DNA from: Nesterenkonia alba DSM 19423
GTDB taxonomy: Bacteria > Actinomycetota > Actinomycetes > Actinomycetales > Micrococcaceae
Direction of reading: 5' to 3'
NCBI RefSeq assembly: GCF_000421745.1
Contig: NZ_ATXP01000012.1
Span: forward strand, 1 to 64,000
Length of the DNA: 64,000 bases
In this document: piece after piece, positions 25,161 through 33,305 of the stretch
Layout of the letters: every line of letters begins with the position of its first letter
Position numbering within the stretch: position 1 is the stretch's first letter
The notes under the pieces: generated by a model
What the model saw: the letters and a program-made list of their open reading frames with translations, nothing else
Databases searched by the model: none
What the model was told of the DNA's origin: nothing
Translations under genes and position numbers: made by a program

Positions 25161-27359
25161 TCAGGCCACCCGGCGCAATGTGCCGTTCGGGGTGCCGAAG
25201 ATCGGCCGGACCACCACACCCACCGAGGGATTACCCGCATCCACGATGCGCCCGTTGCCGATGTAGATGGCCACGTGGTACACACCGCGAGCGTCGGACC
25301 AGAACATCAGGTCACCGGGGCGTTTATTCGCCCAGGCCACGGCCTGCCCCGTCTGAGACTGTGCTGAGGAGGTTCGCGGCAGGTTCACCCCGGCTTGTCG
25401 GTAGGCAGCCTGCACGAAGCTCGAGCAGTCGTAGCCGTTGGGGCCATTGGCGCCCAGCTGGTAGTACACATCACTGCGGGAGGCAGTGTTCGTGGCCCAG
25501 TTGATGGCGATCTGTGCCGCATTCCCGCCGGAGTTGTTCGCCGGCTGCTGGCCGCCGCCATTGTTGTTGTTCTGGCTCTGGGTCTGGCTTTGGGTGGGCT
25601 GCTGGGTCTGGCTCCGGGTCTGCTGCGGAGCGTGGTTGCGTTCCAGGGAGTTCACGTGCCAGGTCAGCTTCTGCAGATCCACCCGGCCGTGGCTGTCGGT
25701 CAGGTCCGCGTTGCGCTGCGCAGCCCGGTAATAGTCCCCGCCGGTACCGTCGAACTGCGGCTCAAGTTCAGCACCTCGGTTGAGCAGACGCTTCATCTCA
25801 CTGCTGAGGTTGTCCCAGGAGGGAATGGTCGGCGTCGGGCTCGGGGTCGGCGTCGAGGTCCGGGTCTGGCTTGGCGTGGAGGAGGCACTCGGGGAGGGGG
25901 TCGCCGAGGGGCTGGGGCTCGCTGAGGCCTCCGCCTGGGATTCCAGGTAGGCCACGTGCTGGGCGAGAGCATCCCAGTCCACGGTGCCGTCACTGTTGGT
26001 CAGGCTGTCGGAGTCCTTAACCAGCTCGTAGTAGTTCGCCGCGCTGGCGCCGTCGGTCTCCAGTTCGGCACCTTCAGCCAGCAGTTCCCGCTGTTCGGAG
26101 TTCAACGCATCGAACGAGGGAATCGTGGCCGAGGGGGTCGGTGTAGGAGTCGGCGAGGAGGACTCGGTCGGAGTCGAGGACTCCGTCGGGGTGGGGGTCT
26201 CGCTCGGCTCAGACTCTTCTTCCGCCTGAGACTGCAGGTGGCTTAAGTGAGAGGCCAGAGCGTCCCAGTCGACCGTGCCGTCGTCGTTGGTGAGATCGTC
26301 ATTGTTCAGTACCAGGGCGTAGTAGTCCGAGGCGCTGTAGCCGTTCTCCAACTCACCTGCTTCGGCGAGCAGCTCGCGCTGCTCTTCGGTCAGCGACCCG
26401 ATACTCGGGATGCTCGGGGAGGGTGTCTCCGAGGGCGAGGACGACTCAGTGGGCTCGGGCTCCTCGGACGATGCGGCTTCCCCTTCCGCATCGTTCGAAG
26501 CCGCCTGGGCTCCTGAATCGTCCCCGTCCTCGAGGTCTTCAGTGGTGACTTGGGCCTGCTCGGCGGCGGAGCGCAGGTACTGGACCCGGGCGGCGAGCTT
26601 CTCGTAGTCGATGTTGCCGTCTTCATCGAGGAAGTCGTCATTGCCCAGGACCATCTCGTAGAAGCTCTCGAGGCTGCCTTCATACTCCTCGAGTTCCTTG
26701 AGGGCCTTGAGCTGTTCGGCGATGTTCTCGCCGACCTCGGAGAGGCTTGCGACCCTGCTCTCAGCGGCTTCTGCGGCCGCCTCTTCAGCCTCGGCTGCTT
26801 CGGCTTCCAGGCGCGCGGCTTCGGCTTCGGCCTCAGCGCGGGCCTGCTCGGCCTCGACGGCATTCTGCTCGGCCTGGTCGTCAAGCTGCTGGTCAGTGGC
26901 GTCATCGGCGAGGCGGTCATCCTCGGAGAGCAGGACATCGGCGGCGGAGGTGTCTTCCTCGTCGGTGTCCATCTCGAGGGCTTCCTCAGCCTCGGCGCGG
27001 GCCTGCTCGGCGCGTTCGCGGGCTTCTTCGGCTTCCTGGATGCGAGCCGAGGCGGCGGCCTGCTCGCGCATCAGCTCGGTCTCCAGCTCGAGGGCGCGCT
27101 GACTGGCCTGGTCGATTCGGCTGGCGATCTCGACGATCATCGACTCAGTGGCCTCGGAGGAGTTCCGGGCACTGGAGATCTCATCAGCGCTGGGAACCTC
27201 GGGCAGCTCGGTGACGACGCCGACCTCGGCCAGATCGCCCTCATGCTGTTCGACCGACTGGGTGCGATCGGCGACGATGCCGGGCAGGGTGGTCCCGACA
27301 AGCGCGGCAGATACGACGACGGCAGTAGCGGCCGCCACCGTCAGATTGCGGTGTTTCAC
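25161..27359 (-). CDS. Secreted NlpC/P60 endopeptidase with four novel repeats
   Basis: 732 residues. A signal peptide (KHRNLTVAAATAVVVSAALV) precedes a long Glu/Ala coiled coil (about 60-225) like that of RipA-type hydrolases. Four ~45-residue repeats follow, each with an L-L-x-x-x-x-E-L-E start, a Y-Y motif and a core such as LTNDDGTVDWDALASHLSHL, separated by Ser/Thr/Pro-rich linkers. The C-terminal ~120 residues are NlpC/P60: Cys in GYDCSSFVQAAYRQAG and His in VYHVAIYIGNGRIVDAG. It should cleave peptidoglycan stem peptides outside the cell. A long leader precedes the gene. Confidence 0.88.
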   Translation of the reverse strand: MKHRNLTVAAATAVVVSAALVGTTLPGIVADRTQSVEQHEGDLAEVGVVTELPEVPSADEISSARNSSEATESMIVEIASRIDQASQRALELETELMREQAAASARIQEAEEARERAEQARAEAEEALEMDTDEEDTSAADVLLSEDDRLADDATDQQLDDQAEQNAVEAEQARAEAEAEAARLEAEAAEAEEAAAEAAESRVASLSEVGENIAEQLKALKELEEYEGSLESFYEMVLGNDDFLDEDGNIDYEKLAARVQYLRSAAEQAQVTTEDLEDGDDSGAQAASNDAEGEAASSEEPEPTESSSPSETPSPSIPSIGSLTEEQRELLAEAGELENGYSASDYYALVLNNDDLTNDDGTVDWDALASHLSHLQSQAEEESEPSETPTPTESSTPTESSSPTPTPTPSATIPSFDALNSEQRELLAEGAELETDGASAANYYELVKDSDSLTNSDGTVDWDALAQHVAYLESQAEASASPSPSATPSPSASSTPSQTRTSTPTPSPTPTIPSWDNLSSEMKRLLNRGAELEPQFDGTGGDYYRAAQRNADLTDSHGRVDLQKLTWHVNSLERNHAPQQTRSQTQQPTQSQTQSQNNNNGGGQQPANNSGGNAAQIAINWATNTASRSDVYYQLGANGPNGYDCSSFVQAAYRQAGVNLPRTSSAQSQTGQAVAWANKRPGDLMFWSDARGVYHVAIYIGNGRIVDAGNPSVGVVVRPIFGTPNGTLRRVA

Positions 27360-27560
27360 AGCAGATCCTCACTTTTTCCTCACGGGCGCAGCGCCCACGC
27401 AGAGCCTTCGCATGATGCGAGGACCCCTCTTGAGCCGAAGCGACGCGTCACCGGCCCTGGGCGAGTCTGGGAAACTCCTCAGGTGACGGTCTGCGATGGG
27501 AAGCGCTAACGCCTCTTCGGTCCTTCGCGGAGCTGACGCCTTAAAGATAGTTGCGAAAAA
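27360..27560 (-). promoter_or_regulatory. Promoter and long structured leader of NlpC/P60 gene
   Basis: On the minus strand TTGCCG-18-TATCTT (about 27575-27545) can start a transcript near 27540, leaving about 180 nt of untranslated leader. It contains hairpins GGGCGC/GCGCCC (27382-27396) and TCGCAT/ATGCGA (27408-27421) close to the start codon. Leaders of cell-wall hydrolase genes in actinobacteria are often riboswitch-controlled, but I could not find the c-di-AMP riboswitch consensus here. Confidence 0.4.
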
Positions 27561-27657
27561 GTCACGACGGCAAGAGCGCGCGTCGTTCCTGTGATGAAGC
27601 TGTGAGCCCTACTTCCGCGTCATTACAGGGATCTAAGGTCACAAATCGGTCTCGAGT

Positions 27658-27713
27658 AACCTTCAAGTAGGTTGAAGGTTGACGCCTCCCAAGGAACATC
27701 ACAGGTCTGTGAT
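27658..27713. promoter_or_regulatory. Two palindromes in the 27560-27740 gap
   Basis: Bases 27658-27680 form arms AACCTTCAA and TTGAAGGTT around GTAGG, a layout seen in MerR-family operators. Bases 27698-27713 form arms ATCACAG and CTGTGAT around GT. They lie downstream of the zincin gene and upstream of the NlpC/P60 promoter. The regulators are unknown; no MerR-like gene is in the window. Confidence 0.45.
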
Positions 27714-27740
27714 ATGCCCTCACGCCACCTGTAGTGGACC

Positions 27741-28106
27741 TTAACCCCACCCCAACCGGTGGAGGGTTTCGTCGTCGATCCCGAAGAAATGAGCCACCTC
27801 ATGGACCACGGTGATGGTGACCTGTTCGACGACGTCTTCACGGGTCTGGCAGATCTGCAGGATCGGCTCCTTATAGAGGGTGATGCGATCAGGCAAGGCC
27901 CACGGTTCGGAGCCGCGTTCGGTCAGAGGAATGCCCTCGTAGAGACCCAGTAGGGTCGTGTCGGGATCCTCCCACGGTTCGGGCTCATAGCGGTCCTCGA
28001 CGAAGACGGCGACATTGTCGATCCGGCGGGCCAGGTGCTCCGGAATAGAAGCCAGAGCCTGTTCGACGGCGGCGTCGAATTCCTCGTCGCTCATCTGAAC
28101 CGGCAT
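27741..28106 (-). CDS. Small zincin-type metallopeptidase
   Basis: 121 residues, the size of the minimal zincin family (DUF1025-like). The zinc motif is H-E-V-A-H in VVHEVAHFFGIDDETLHRLG; the preceding PDRITLYKEPIL and DNVAVFVEDR strands are typical. Cytosolic; substrate unknown. The start at 28106 is chosen because TAGACT ends 7 nt upstream with no ribosome-binding site; the ATG at 28148 would add non-conserved residues. Confidence 0.8.
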   Translation of the reverse strand: MPVQMSDEEFDAAVEQALASIPEHLARRIDNVAVFVEDRYEPEPWEDPDTTLLGLYEGIPLTERGSEPWALPDRITLYKEPILQICQTREDVVEQVTITVVHEVAHFFGIDDETLHRLGWG

Positions 28107-28294
28107 GGGTGCCAGTCTAAGCGGTGAGCCGGGGGTGACGGCGGGCAAGGAGGTTGCTGGCGTCGCCGTGCCGGAGAGAAACGAACGTGGGCGAAGACAA
28201 CGCGCGTGGAAGAATTTGCCGGTGCGGGCCTGGAACTACTAGACTCATACAGGTTCCCCTACGGGATACACCACGCCCTTCGAAAGGGCAACGG

Positions 28295-28367
28295 GCCCCC
28301 ATCGTCTAGCGGCCTAGGACACCGCCCTTTCACGGCGGCGGCACGGGTTCGAATCCCGTTGGGGGTA
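28295..28367 (+). tRNA. tRNA-Glu(UUC)
   Basis: Acceptor GCCCCCA pairs with TGGGGGT (first pair G-U), the anticodon loop is CTTTCAC with anticodon TTC, and the T arm ACGGG-TTCGAAT-CCCGT is standard. First of a Glu-Asp-Phe cluster common in actinobacteria. Confidence 0.95.
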
Positions 28368-28450
28368 CTCCGGGCTCATCGCCTGGGAATCAGCAGGTCT
28401 ATCTGTGATAGAGTTGCCGATCGTGCCAAAGTGCACAACAACAGCATCAA

Positions 28451-28524
28451 GGCCCTGTGGCGCAGTTGGTCAGCGCGCCGCCCTGTCACGGCGGAGGTCG
28501 CGGGTTCAAGTCCCGTCAGGGTCG
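28451..28524 (+). tRNA. tRNA-Asp(GUC)
   Basis: Acceptor GGCCCTG pairs with CAGGGTC, the anticodon loop is CTGTCAC with anticodon GTC, and the T loop is TTCAAGT. CCA is not encoded. Confidence 0.95.
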
Positions 28525-28546
28525 CAAGGACACCGGTTTTCAGCAA

Positions 28547-28619
28547 GGCTCTGTAGCTCAGTTGGTAGAGCGTTCGACTGAAAATCGAAAGGTCACCGGA
28601 TCGACGCCGGTCGGAGCCA
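28547..28619 (+). tRNA. tRNA-Phe(GAA) with atypical T loop
   Basis: Acceptor GGCTCTG pairs with CGGAGCC, and the anticodon loop CTGAAAA has anticodon GAA. The T arm is ACCGG-ATCGACG-CCGGT: position 54 is A instead of the near-universal T, so the T54-A58 pair cannot form. It is the only tRNA-Phe in the window. Confidence 0.92.
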
Positions 28620-28640
28620 CGAAGAGCCGGTGTTCGGTAC

Positions 28641-28669
28641 GAAAACCCCTGGTCATTCCAGGGGTTTTC
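28641..28669 (+). terminator. Terminator of the tRNA cluster
   Basis: Arms GAAAACCCCTGG and CCAGGGGTTTTC with a 5-nt loop lie 21 nt after tRNA-Phe, ending in TTTTC. Confidence 0.85.
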
Positions 28670-28794
28670 GTCTGTGTAGCCCAGTGCTGGGTGACTGCCC
28701 CTGCTGCTATGCCCCTCGCGCGTGTAAGTTGTGTACTGGAGGAAGCCCCGGGTTTCCATAGTGCCCGAGCAACCGAGCTTAAGGAGCAGCAGAC

Positions 28795-29550
28795 ATGACG
28801 CAGGACCCCCATAACCCCCACGGCTCCGAGCGCCCCGAGGGCGAGCAGGAGAACCCCCCGGCGGAGAACCAGCCGCCCGTTCCTCCCGAACCGGTGGCCC
28901 CCTCATCCCCGGAGGAATCCCCCGCCCAGCCGCAGGACTCCGCGCAGAGCCCGGCTTCGGCACCCCAGTACGGCGAACAGTACGGCCAGAGCGCCCCAGG
29001 TGACTACTCCGGCCAGCAGCCCGAATCCCAGCAGGGGGACTATTACCCCGGACAGCAGGGCTACGGCTACGGACAGCAGGGCGGGCAGTACCCCCAGCAG
29101 GGCGACTACCAGGGATCCTATGACCAGGGTCAGTACCAGGGTGGTTACGGTCAGCAGGGTGACTACGGCCAGCAGCAGGGGTACCAGCAACAGCAGCAGG
29201 GTTACGGGTACCCCGGCGGGGACGCCTCCCAGCAGCAACAGCCCCAGCAGCAGCGCCAGCCCAGCCAGCCCAGCGCACTGGGTTCCCTCTTCGCCCCGAA
29301 CTTCAACCAGCTGCAGGTGCAGCGTTTTGCGAAGTTCTTCTTCTTCCTCATTGTCGCGGTCGCGGCACTGTGGTGGCTCTCCAACATCATCAGCGGCATC
29401 GTGGTGGCCTCCAGCTACAACAGCTTTGACGCCTGGAGCCTGCTGCGGCCCATGCTCTTCGGCTGGATCGTGCCATTTTTGACCATCATCTTCGCCCGCC
29501 TGGGGCTGGAAGTAATTGTGGCACTGTCCAAAGTGGCTGAGAAGAAGTAA
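28795..29550 (+). CDS. DUF4282 membrane protein with Gln/Tyr/Gly-rich N terminus
   Basis: 251 residues. The first ~155 are disordered and rich in Pro, Gln, Gly and Tyr, with YGQQ/GYQQ-type repeats between about 60 and 145. The C-terminal ~90 residues form a DUF4282 domain with two membrane helices (FFFLIVAVAALWWLSNIISG and MLFGWIVPFLTIIFARLGLE). The function is unknown. The low-complexity tail could phase-separate or interact at the division site, speculative. AAGGAG precedes the ATG. Confidence 0.75.
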   Translation: MTQDPHNPHGSERPEGEQENPPAENQPPVPPEPVAPSSPEESPAQPQDSAQSPASAPQYGEQYGQSAPGDYSGQQPESQQGDYYPGQQGYGYGQQGGQYPQQGDYQGSYDQGQYQGGYGQQGDYGQQQGYQQQQQGYGYPGGDASQQQQPQQQRQPSQPSALGSLFAPNFNQLQVQRFAKFFFFLIVAVAALWWLSNIISGIVVASSYNSFDAWSLLRPMLFGWIVPFLTIIFARLGLEVIVALSKVAEKK

Positions 29551-29570
29551 GACAACCCCTCGCTCCAGGA

Positions 29571-29611
29571 CTCAGGGGCGGTTTCGGCGCAGTGCCGAGC
29601 CCGCCCCTGAG
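29571..29611. terminator. Bidirectional terminator
   Basis: Arms CTCAGGGGCGG and CCGCCCCTGAG, with an inner TCGGC/GCCGA stem, sit between the convergent DUF4282 and xth genes. Confidence 0.85.
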
Positions 29612-29625
29612 CTGTCTCCTCCGGG

Positions 29626-30429
29626 CTAGTCGAGTTCGACGACCACCGGTGCGTGGTCGGAGGCACCCTTGCCGCGCCGCTCATCTTTGTCGATATGAGC
29701 CGCACGGACCCGCTGCGCCAGCGCCGGTGAGCCCAGAATGAAGTCGATGCGCATGCCCTGGCGCTTCTGGAACCGCAGATTCGTGTAGTCCCAGTAGGTG
29801 TACACCCCCGGACCGGGAGTATGGGGACGGACGACGTCGGCATAACCGGCCTCGAGAAACGCACGGAAAGCAGCCCGCTCGTCTTCGGTGACGTGGGTCA
29901 TCTGGTTGTCCTCAAAGAACTCGATATCCCAGACGTCGTCGTCCTGCGGGGCGATGTTCCAATCCCCAGCCAGGGCGATCTGAGCCTGGGGGTCCTCGCG
30001 GAGCCAGTCAGCGGCGTGCTCACGCAGCTGACGCAGCCAGGCGAGCTTGTAGACCATGTGCTCGTCATTCCGAGCACGGCCGTTGGGCACGTAAAGACTC
30101 CACAGCCGCAGATCACCGCAGGTGGCGGCGATCGCACGGGCCTCCTGCACAGGGTCCTGGTCCCCCTTACCAAAGGGGGGCTGGTCCGGGAATGTGCGTT
30201 CGACGTCCTTCAACCCCACCCGTGAGGCGATCGCCACCCCGTTCCACTGATTGAAACCGAAGTGGGCGACGTCGTACCCGTTGTGCTCGAAGACCTCCCA
30301 GGGGAAGTTATCGTCCTTGCACTTGGTCTCCTGGATGGCCAGAACATCCACCCCTGACTTCTCCAGCCAGGCCTCCACCCGGTCAGCCCGGGCGCGCATT
30401 GAGTTAACGTTCCAGGTCGCGATTTTCAC
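29626..30429 (-). CDS. xth: Exodeoxyribonuclease III / AP endonuclease
   Basis: 267 residues, full length. EEP-fold active site intact: Asn in ATWNVNSMRAR, Glu in IQETKCKD, Asp/Asn in LAGDWNIAPQ and Asp/His in GASDHAPVVVELD. It repairs abasic sites and 3' blocks in DNA. The GTG start has TAGTGT 6 nt upstream (leaderless). It contrasts with the inactivated EEP protein at 20277. Confidence 0.93.
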   Translation of the reverse strand: MKIATWNVNSMRARADRVEAWLEKSGVDVLAIQETKCKDDNFPWEVFEHNGYDVAHFGFNQWNGVAIASRVGLKDVERTFPDQPPFGKGDQDPVQEARAIAATCGDLRLWSLYVPNGRARNDEHMVYKLAWLRQLREHAADWLREDPQAQIALAGDWNIAPQDDDVWDIEFFEDNQMTHVTEDERAAFRAFLEAGYADVVRPHTPGPGVYTYWDYTNLRFQKRQGMRIDFILGSPALAQRVRAAHIDKDERRGKGASDHAPVVVELD

Positions 30430-30456
30430 GGTGCCACACTACCAACGGCACCGTGG

Positions 30457-31284
30457 TCACTGGCTCTTCCACCAGTCATCGAGCAGCGTCACCGGCACGG
30501 TGCGCTTATGCCGGGTCGCCAGGTACCGGCGCTCAATGAGCACAGCGGCTTCCTCACGGACCTGGCGGCCTTCGAGGTAGTCGTCGATCTCGTTGTAGGT
30601 GATCCCCAGTTCCGTCTCATCGAGCTGGCCGGGGTTGTCATCGAGCAGATCCGCAGTGGGTGCTTTGCTCCACAGGGACTCCGGGGCACCCAGGTGTTTC
30701 AGCAGTTGGCGCACCTGCCGCTTATTAAGGGTGAAATTCGGCAGGATATCCGCTCCGCCGTCACCGTACTTGGTGAAGAACCCGGTGATGGACTCCGCAC
30801 CGTGGTCAGTGCCGACCACCAGAGCCTCATACTCTCCAGCCACGGCGTACTGGGCGGTCATCCGCAGGCGTGCCTTGACGTTGCCACGGTGGTAATCCGC
30901 CAGACGCCGGCCGAAGTCCTCGGTAAACGCGACATCCACACCGGTGACCGCTTTCTCAATATTGAAGGTGTGGGTGTAGTCCGGGGCGATGAACTCCACA
31001 GCGCGGGCGGCGTCGTCCTCATCCGCCTGAATACCGTGGGGCAGGCGCATCGCGTGGAAGTGCGCCTCATAACCGCTGGCGCGCAGCTTCTCCACCGCCA
31101 GCTGGCTGAGCCGGCCCGCCAGGGACGAATCCACCCCCCCGGAAATACCGAGCACCAGACCCTTGGCGCCAGCAGCCCGGGTGTAGTCAGCCAGGAAGCT
31201 GCTGCGCCGTTCGACCTCCTCAGCCGGGTCGATCTGCGGCTTGACGCCCATTTCCTCGACGATCGCTGCTTGGAGTTCACGCAT
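30457..31284 (-). CDS. nadE: NAD+ synthetase, ammonia-dependent
   Basis: 275 residues without a glutaminase domain. The PP-loop is in VLGISGGVDSSLAGRL; GTDHGAESITGFFTKYGDGG and NKRQVRQLLKHLGAP are the deamido-NAD and dimer motifs. It converts deamido-NAD, ATP and ammonia to NAD+. TAGACT ends 6 nt before the ATG (leaderless). A neighbouring RES toxin in the window would consume NAD, but there is no direct link. Confidence 0.94.
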   Translation of the reverse strand: MRELQAAIVEEMGVKPQIDPAEEVERRSSFLADYTRAAGAKGLVLGISGGVDSSLAGRLSQLAVEKLRASGYEAHFHAMRLPHGIQADEDDAARAVEFIAPDYTHTFNIEKAVTGVDVAFTEDFGRRLADYHRGNVKARLRMTAQYAVAGEYEALVVGTDHGAESITGFFTKYGDGGADILPNFTLNKRQVRQLLKHLGAPESLWSKAPTADLLDDNPGQLDETELGITYNEIDDYLEGRQVREEAAVLIERRYLATRHKRTVPVTLLDDWWKSQ

Positions 31285-31418
31285 ACAGCGAGTCTATCGA
31301 GGTGCAGGTTGCGGCAGCGTTAAAAAATCCTGGTCACCGCCTGAAGCGGGCACACAGCGGGCGATGGTGACCACGAACAGGCGGCTGGGGCGCCTGCGGC
31401 AGCGATAGGGTGAAGCTC

Positions 31419-31967
31419 ATGACTGATCGCGACCGTCTCGTGCAACTGATTTCCGACCTCGCCGTGGTTCGGGGGCGAGTGACGCTTTCCTCCGGTGAAG
31501 AGGCCGACTACTACGTGGACCTGCGCCGGGTCACTCTCCACCACGACGCCGGACCATTGGTGGGGCGGGTCATGCTCACCATGCTCGACAACGCCGGTAT
31601 CGAATTCGAAGCCGCCGGTGGCCTCACCATGGGGGCTGACCCGGTGGCCACCGCGATGATGCACCAAGCGGCCGCGCAGCAGCGGGCCCTCGACGCCTTC
31701 GTGGTGCGGAAGAAGCAAAAGGATTACGGGATGGGTCGGCAGGTCGAAGGACCCGATATCGCCGGGCGGAAGGTCGTGGTCTTAGAGGACACCTCCACCA
31801 CCGGGGAATCAGCCCTGACGGCGGTGGAGGCAGTGCGCGCCGCTGGAGGTGACATTCGGGCGGTCGCGGTCATCGTAGACCGGGATACCGGTGCCGCCGA
31901 GCGCATCACCCGCCAGGCGGGGGTGCCCTACCTCTACGCGTTCTCCAAGACCGATCTGGGTCTTTGA
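31419..31967 (+). CDS. pyrE: Orotate phosphoribosyltransferase
   Basis: 182 residues. The PRPP-binding motif is VVVLEDTSTTGESALTAVEA; VRKKQKDYGMGRQVEGP is the catalytic-loop region with its conserved lysines, and VTLSSGEEADYYVDLRRVT is the orotate-site N terminus. It forms OMP from orotate and PRPP in pyrimidine synthesis. TAGGGT ends 7 nt before the ATG (leaderless); a GTG 9 nt upstream falls within that box and is less likely. Confidence 0.93.
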   Translation: MTDRDRLVQLISDLAVVRGRVTLSSGEEADYYVDLRRVTLHHDAGPLVGRVMLTMLDNAGIEFEAAGGLTMGADPVATAMMHQAAAQQRALDAFVVRKKQKDYGMGRQVEGPDIAGRKVVVLEDTSTTGESALTAVEAVRAAGGDIRAVAVIVDRDTGAAERITRQAGVPYLYAFSKTDLGL

Positions 31968-32006
31968 GCGGGGCCTTGGGGCTGGGCGCTTCAGCCGCCG
32001 CGTTGC

Positions 32007-33194
32007 CTACCGACGCGCCAGGGCCTGACCGATCCGCTCCACCGCCTGGGTGAGGATCTCCGGTGAGGTTGCGAAATTCAACCGTGCGTGACGCTCCCCA
32101 CCGGTGCCGAAGGGGTGACCGGCGGTCAGTGCCACCTTGGCTTCTTTCAACAGGAACTTAGCCGGCCCGTGTACTGGAGATTCGGCACCCGGGGTGGGTT
32201 CGTCGTCGTCGAACCCATAGGCACTGAAGTCCAGCCACGCCAGGTAGGTGGCCTCCGGTTGGCGCCACGTCACCTCCGGTGCGTGCTCGGCGAGCAGGTC
32301 ACCCAGCAGCCGCCGGTTGGCCTCCAACCCCTGGGTCAGGGCGTGGAGCCAGGCGGAGCCTTCGTTCAATGCGGCCGTCTGGGCCAGGACCCCGGCGTGA
32401 CTGGCCCCGTGGGCGGACTCCTTGGGCAGTTCGGAGAGCTCCGCGGCGGATTCGGTCCCGCTGACCAGCAGCCCCGCCTTCAGGCCGGCCAGGTTGAACG
32501 CCTTCGAGGCTGAGACCAGGGAAAACCCCTTGGGATCCACGGTGACGTAGGGGACGAACTCGGCCTCGCCATAAACGATGGGGGCGTGGATCTCATCGGC
32601 CACCACCCGGACCCCGTAGTCCTCGGCCAGGGCCGCGACCTTCTGCAGTTCCTCCCGGGTGTGGACCACACCGGTGGGGTTGTGTGGATTGCACAGCAGG
32701 TAGACCGCTGTCCCGCCGAGGGTCCGCAGGTTGAAGGACTCCTCGAGCATCTCGAAGTCCAGGCGTCCGTCCTCACCCAGGGGTGCTTCCACCACCCGTA
32801 GCCCGGAGTTCACCGGATAGTTGAAGAACGGTGGGTAGACCGGGGAATTGACGATGACGGTATCGGCCAGCTGGGTGACGATCTTCAGTGCTTCGACAAC
32901 TCCGCGCATGACGTCGGGAACTGTGCGGATCTGGGTAATGTCCGGCTCCCAGCCCCATTGTTGGGCGGCGAACCGTTGCAGTGATTCCGCGTAGGCGGCG
33001 GGCATGGGGTAGCCGGTGTCACCGAGTTCGACCATCCGGTGCAGTGCATCGGAGACCGGTGGCGCCAGGGGCACATCCATCTCCGCCACCCAGAGGGGGA
33101 GCACATCGTCACCGAAGGCGCGCCACTTGGCGGAACGGCGCTGCCTGAGCTGCTCGAGGCTGAGGACTTCCAGAGGATTCTGCTCTTCTCCCAT
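32007..33194 (-). CDS. MalY/PatB-type PLP C-S lyase or aminotransferase
   Basis: 395 residues of fold-type I. The PLP lysine is in FSLVSASKAFNLAGLKAGLL, Asp in VVADEIHAP, Asn in LLCNPHNPTGVVH, and the terminal Arg in ERHARLNFATS. The family includes cystathionine beta-lyases. It probably cleaves C-S bonds of cystathionine or related thioethers. TAGGCT ends 6 nt before the ATG (leaderless). Confidence 0.88.
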   Translation of the reverse strand: MGEEQNPLEVLSLEQLRQRRSAKWRAFGDDVLPLWVAEMDVPLAPPVSDALHRMVELGDTGYPMPAAYAESLQRFAAQQWGWEPDITQIRTVPDVMRGVVEALKIVTQLADTVIVNSPVYPPFFNYPVNSGLRVVEAPLGEDGRLDFEMLEESFNLRTLGGTAVYLLCNPHNPTGVVHTREELQKVAALAEDYGVRVVADEIHAPIVYGEAEFVPYVTVDPKGFSLVSASKAFNLAGLKAGLLVSGTESAAELSELPKESAHGASHAGVLAQTAALNEGSAWLHALTQGLEANRRLLGDLLAEHAPEVTWRQPEATYLAWLDFSAYGFDDDEPTPGAESPVHGPAKFLLKEAKVALTAGHPFGTGGERHARLNFATSPEILTQAVERIGQALARR

Positions 33195-33305
33195 AGTCTG
33201 AGCCTACAGAACCACGGCAGCACCGGTCAGGTGGGGAAGCGACCAGCGTAGTGGCGCGGGCCGGTGGGATCGGGGTGGGGAACGCTCTGCGGTAATCTCG
33301 CGCAG

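Noticed and set aside
25161-27359. EF-hand calcium sites in the four repeats
   Set aside because: The D-G-x-V/I-D part fits, but the first two ligand positions are hydrophobic or shifted, so canonical EF-hands are not supported.
27360-27560. c-di-AMP (ydaO-type) riboswitch before the NlpC/P60 gene
   Set aside because: The conserved blocks (such as GGTGAATC and CAGCTAAC near the 3' end) are absent; only generic hairpins are present.
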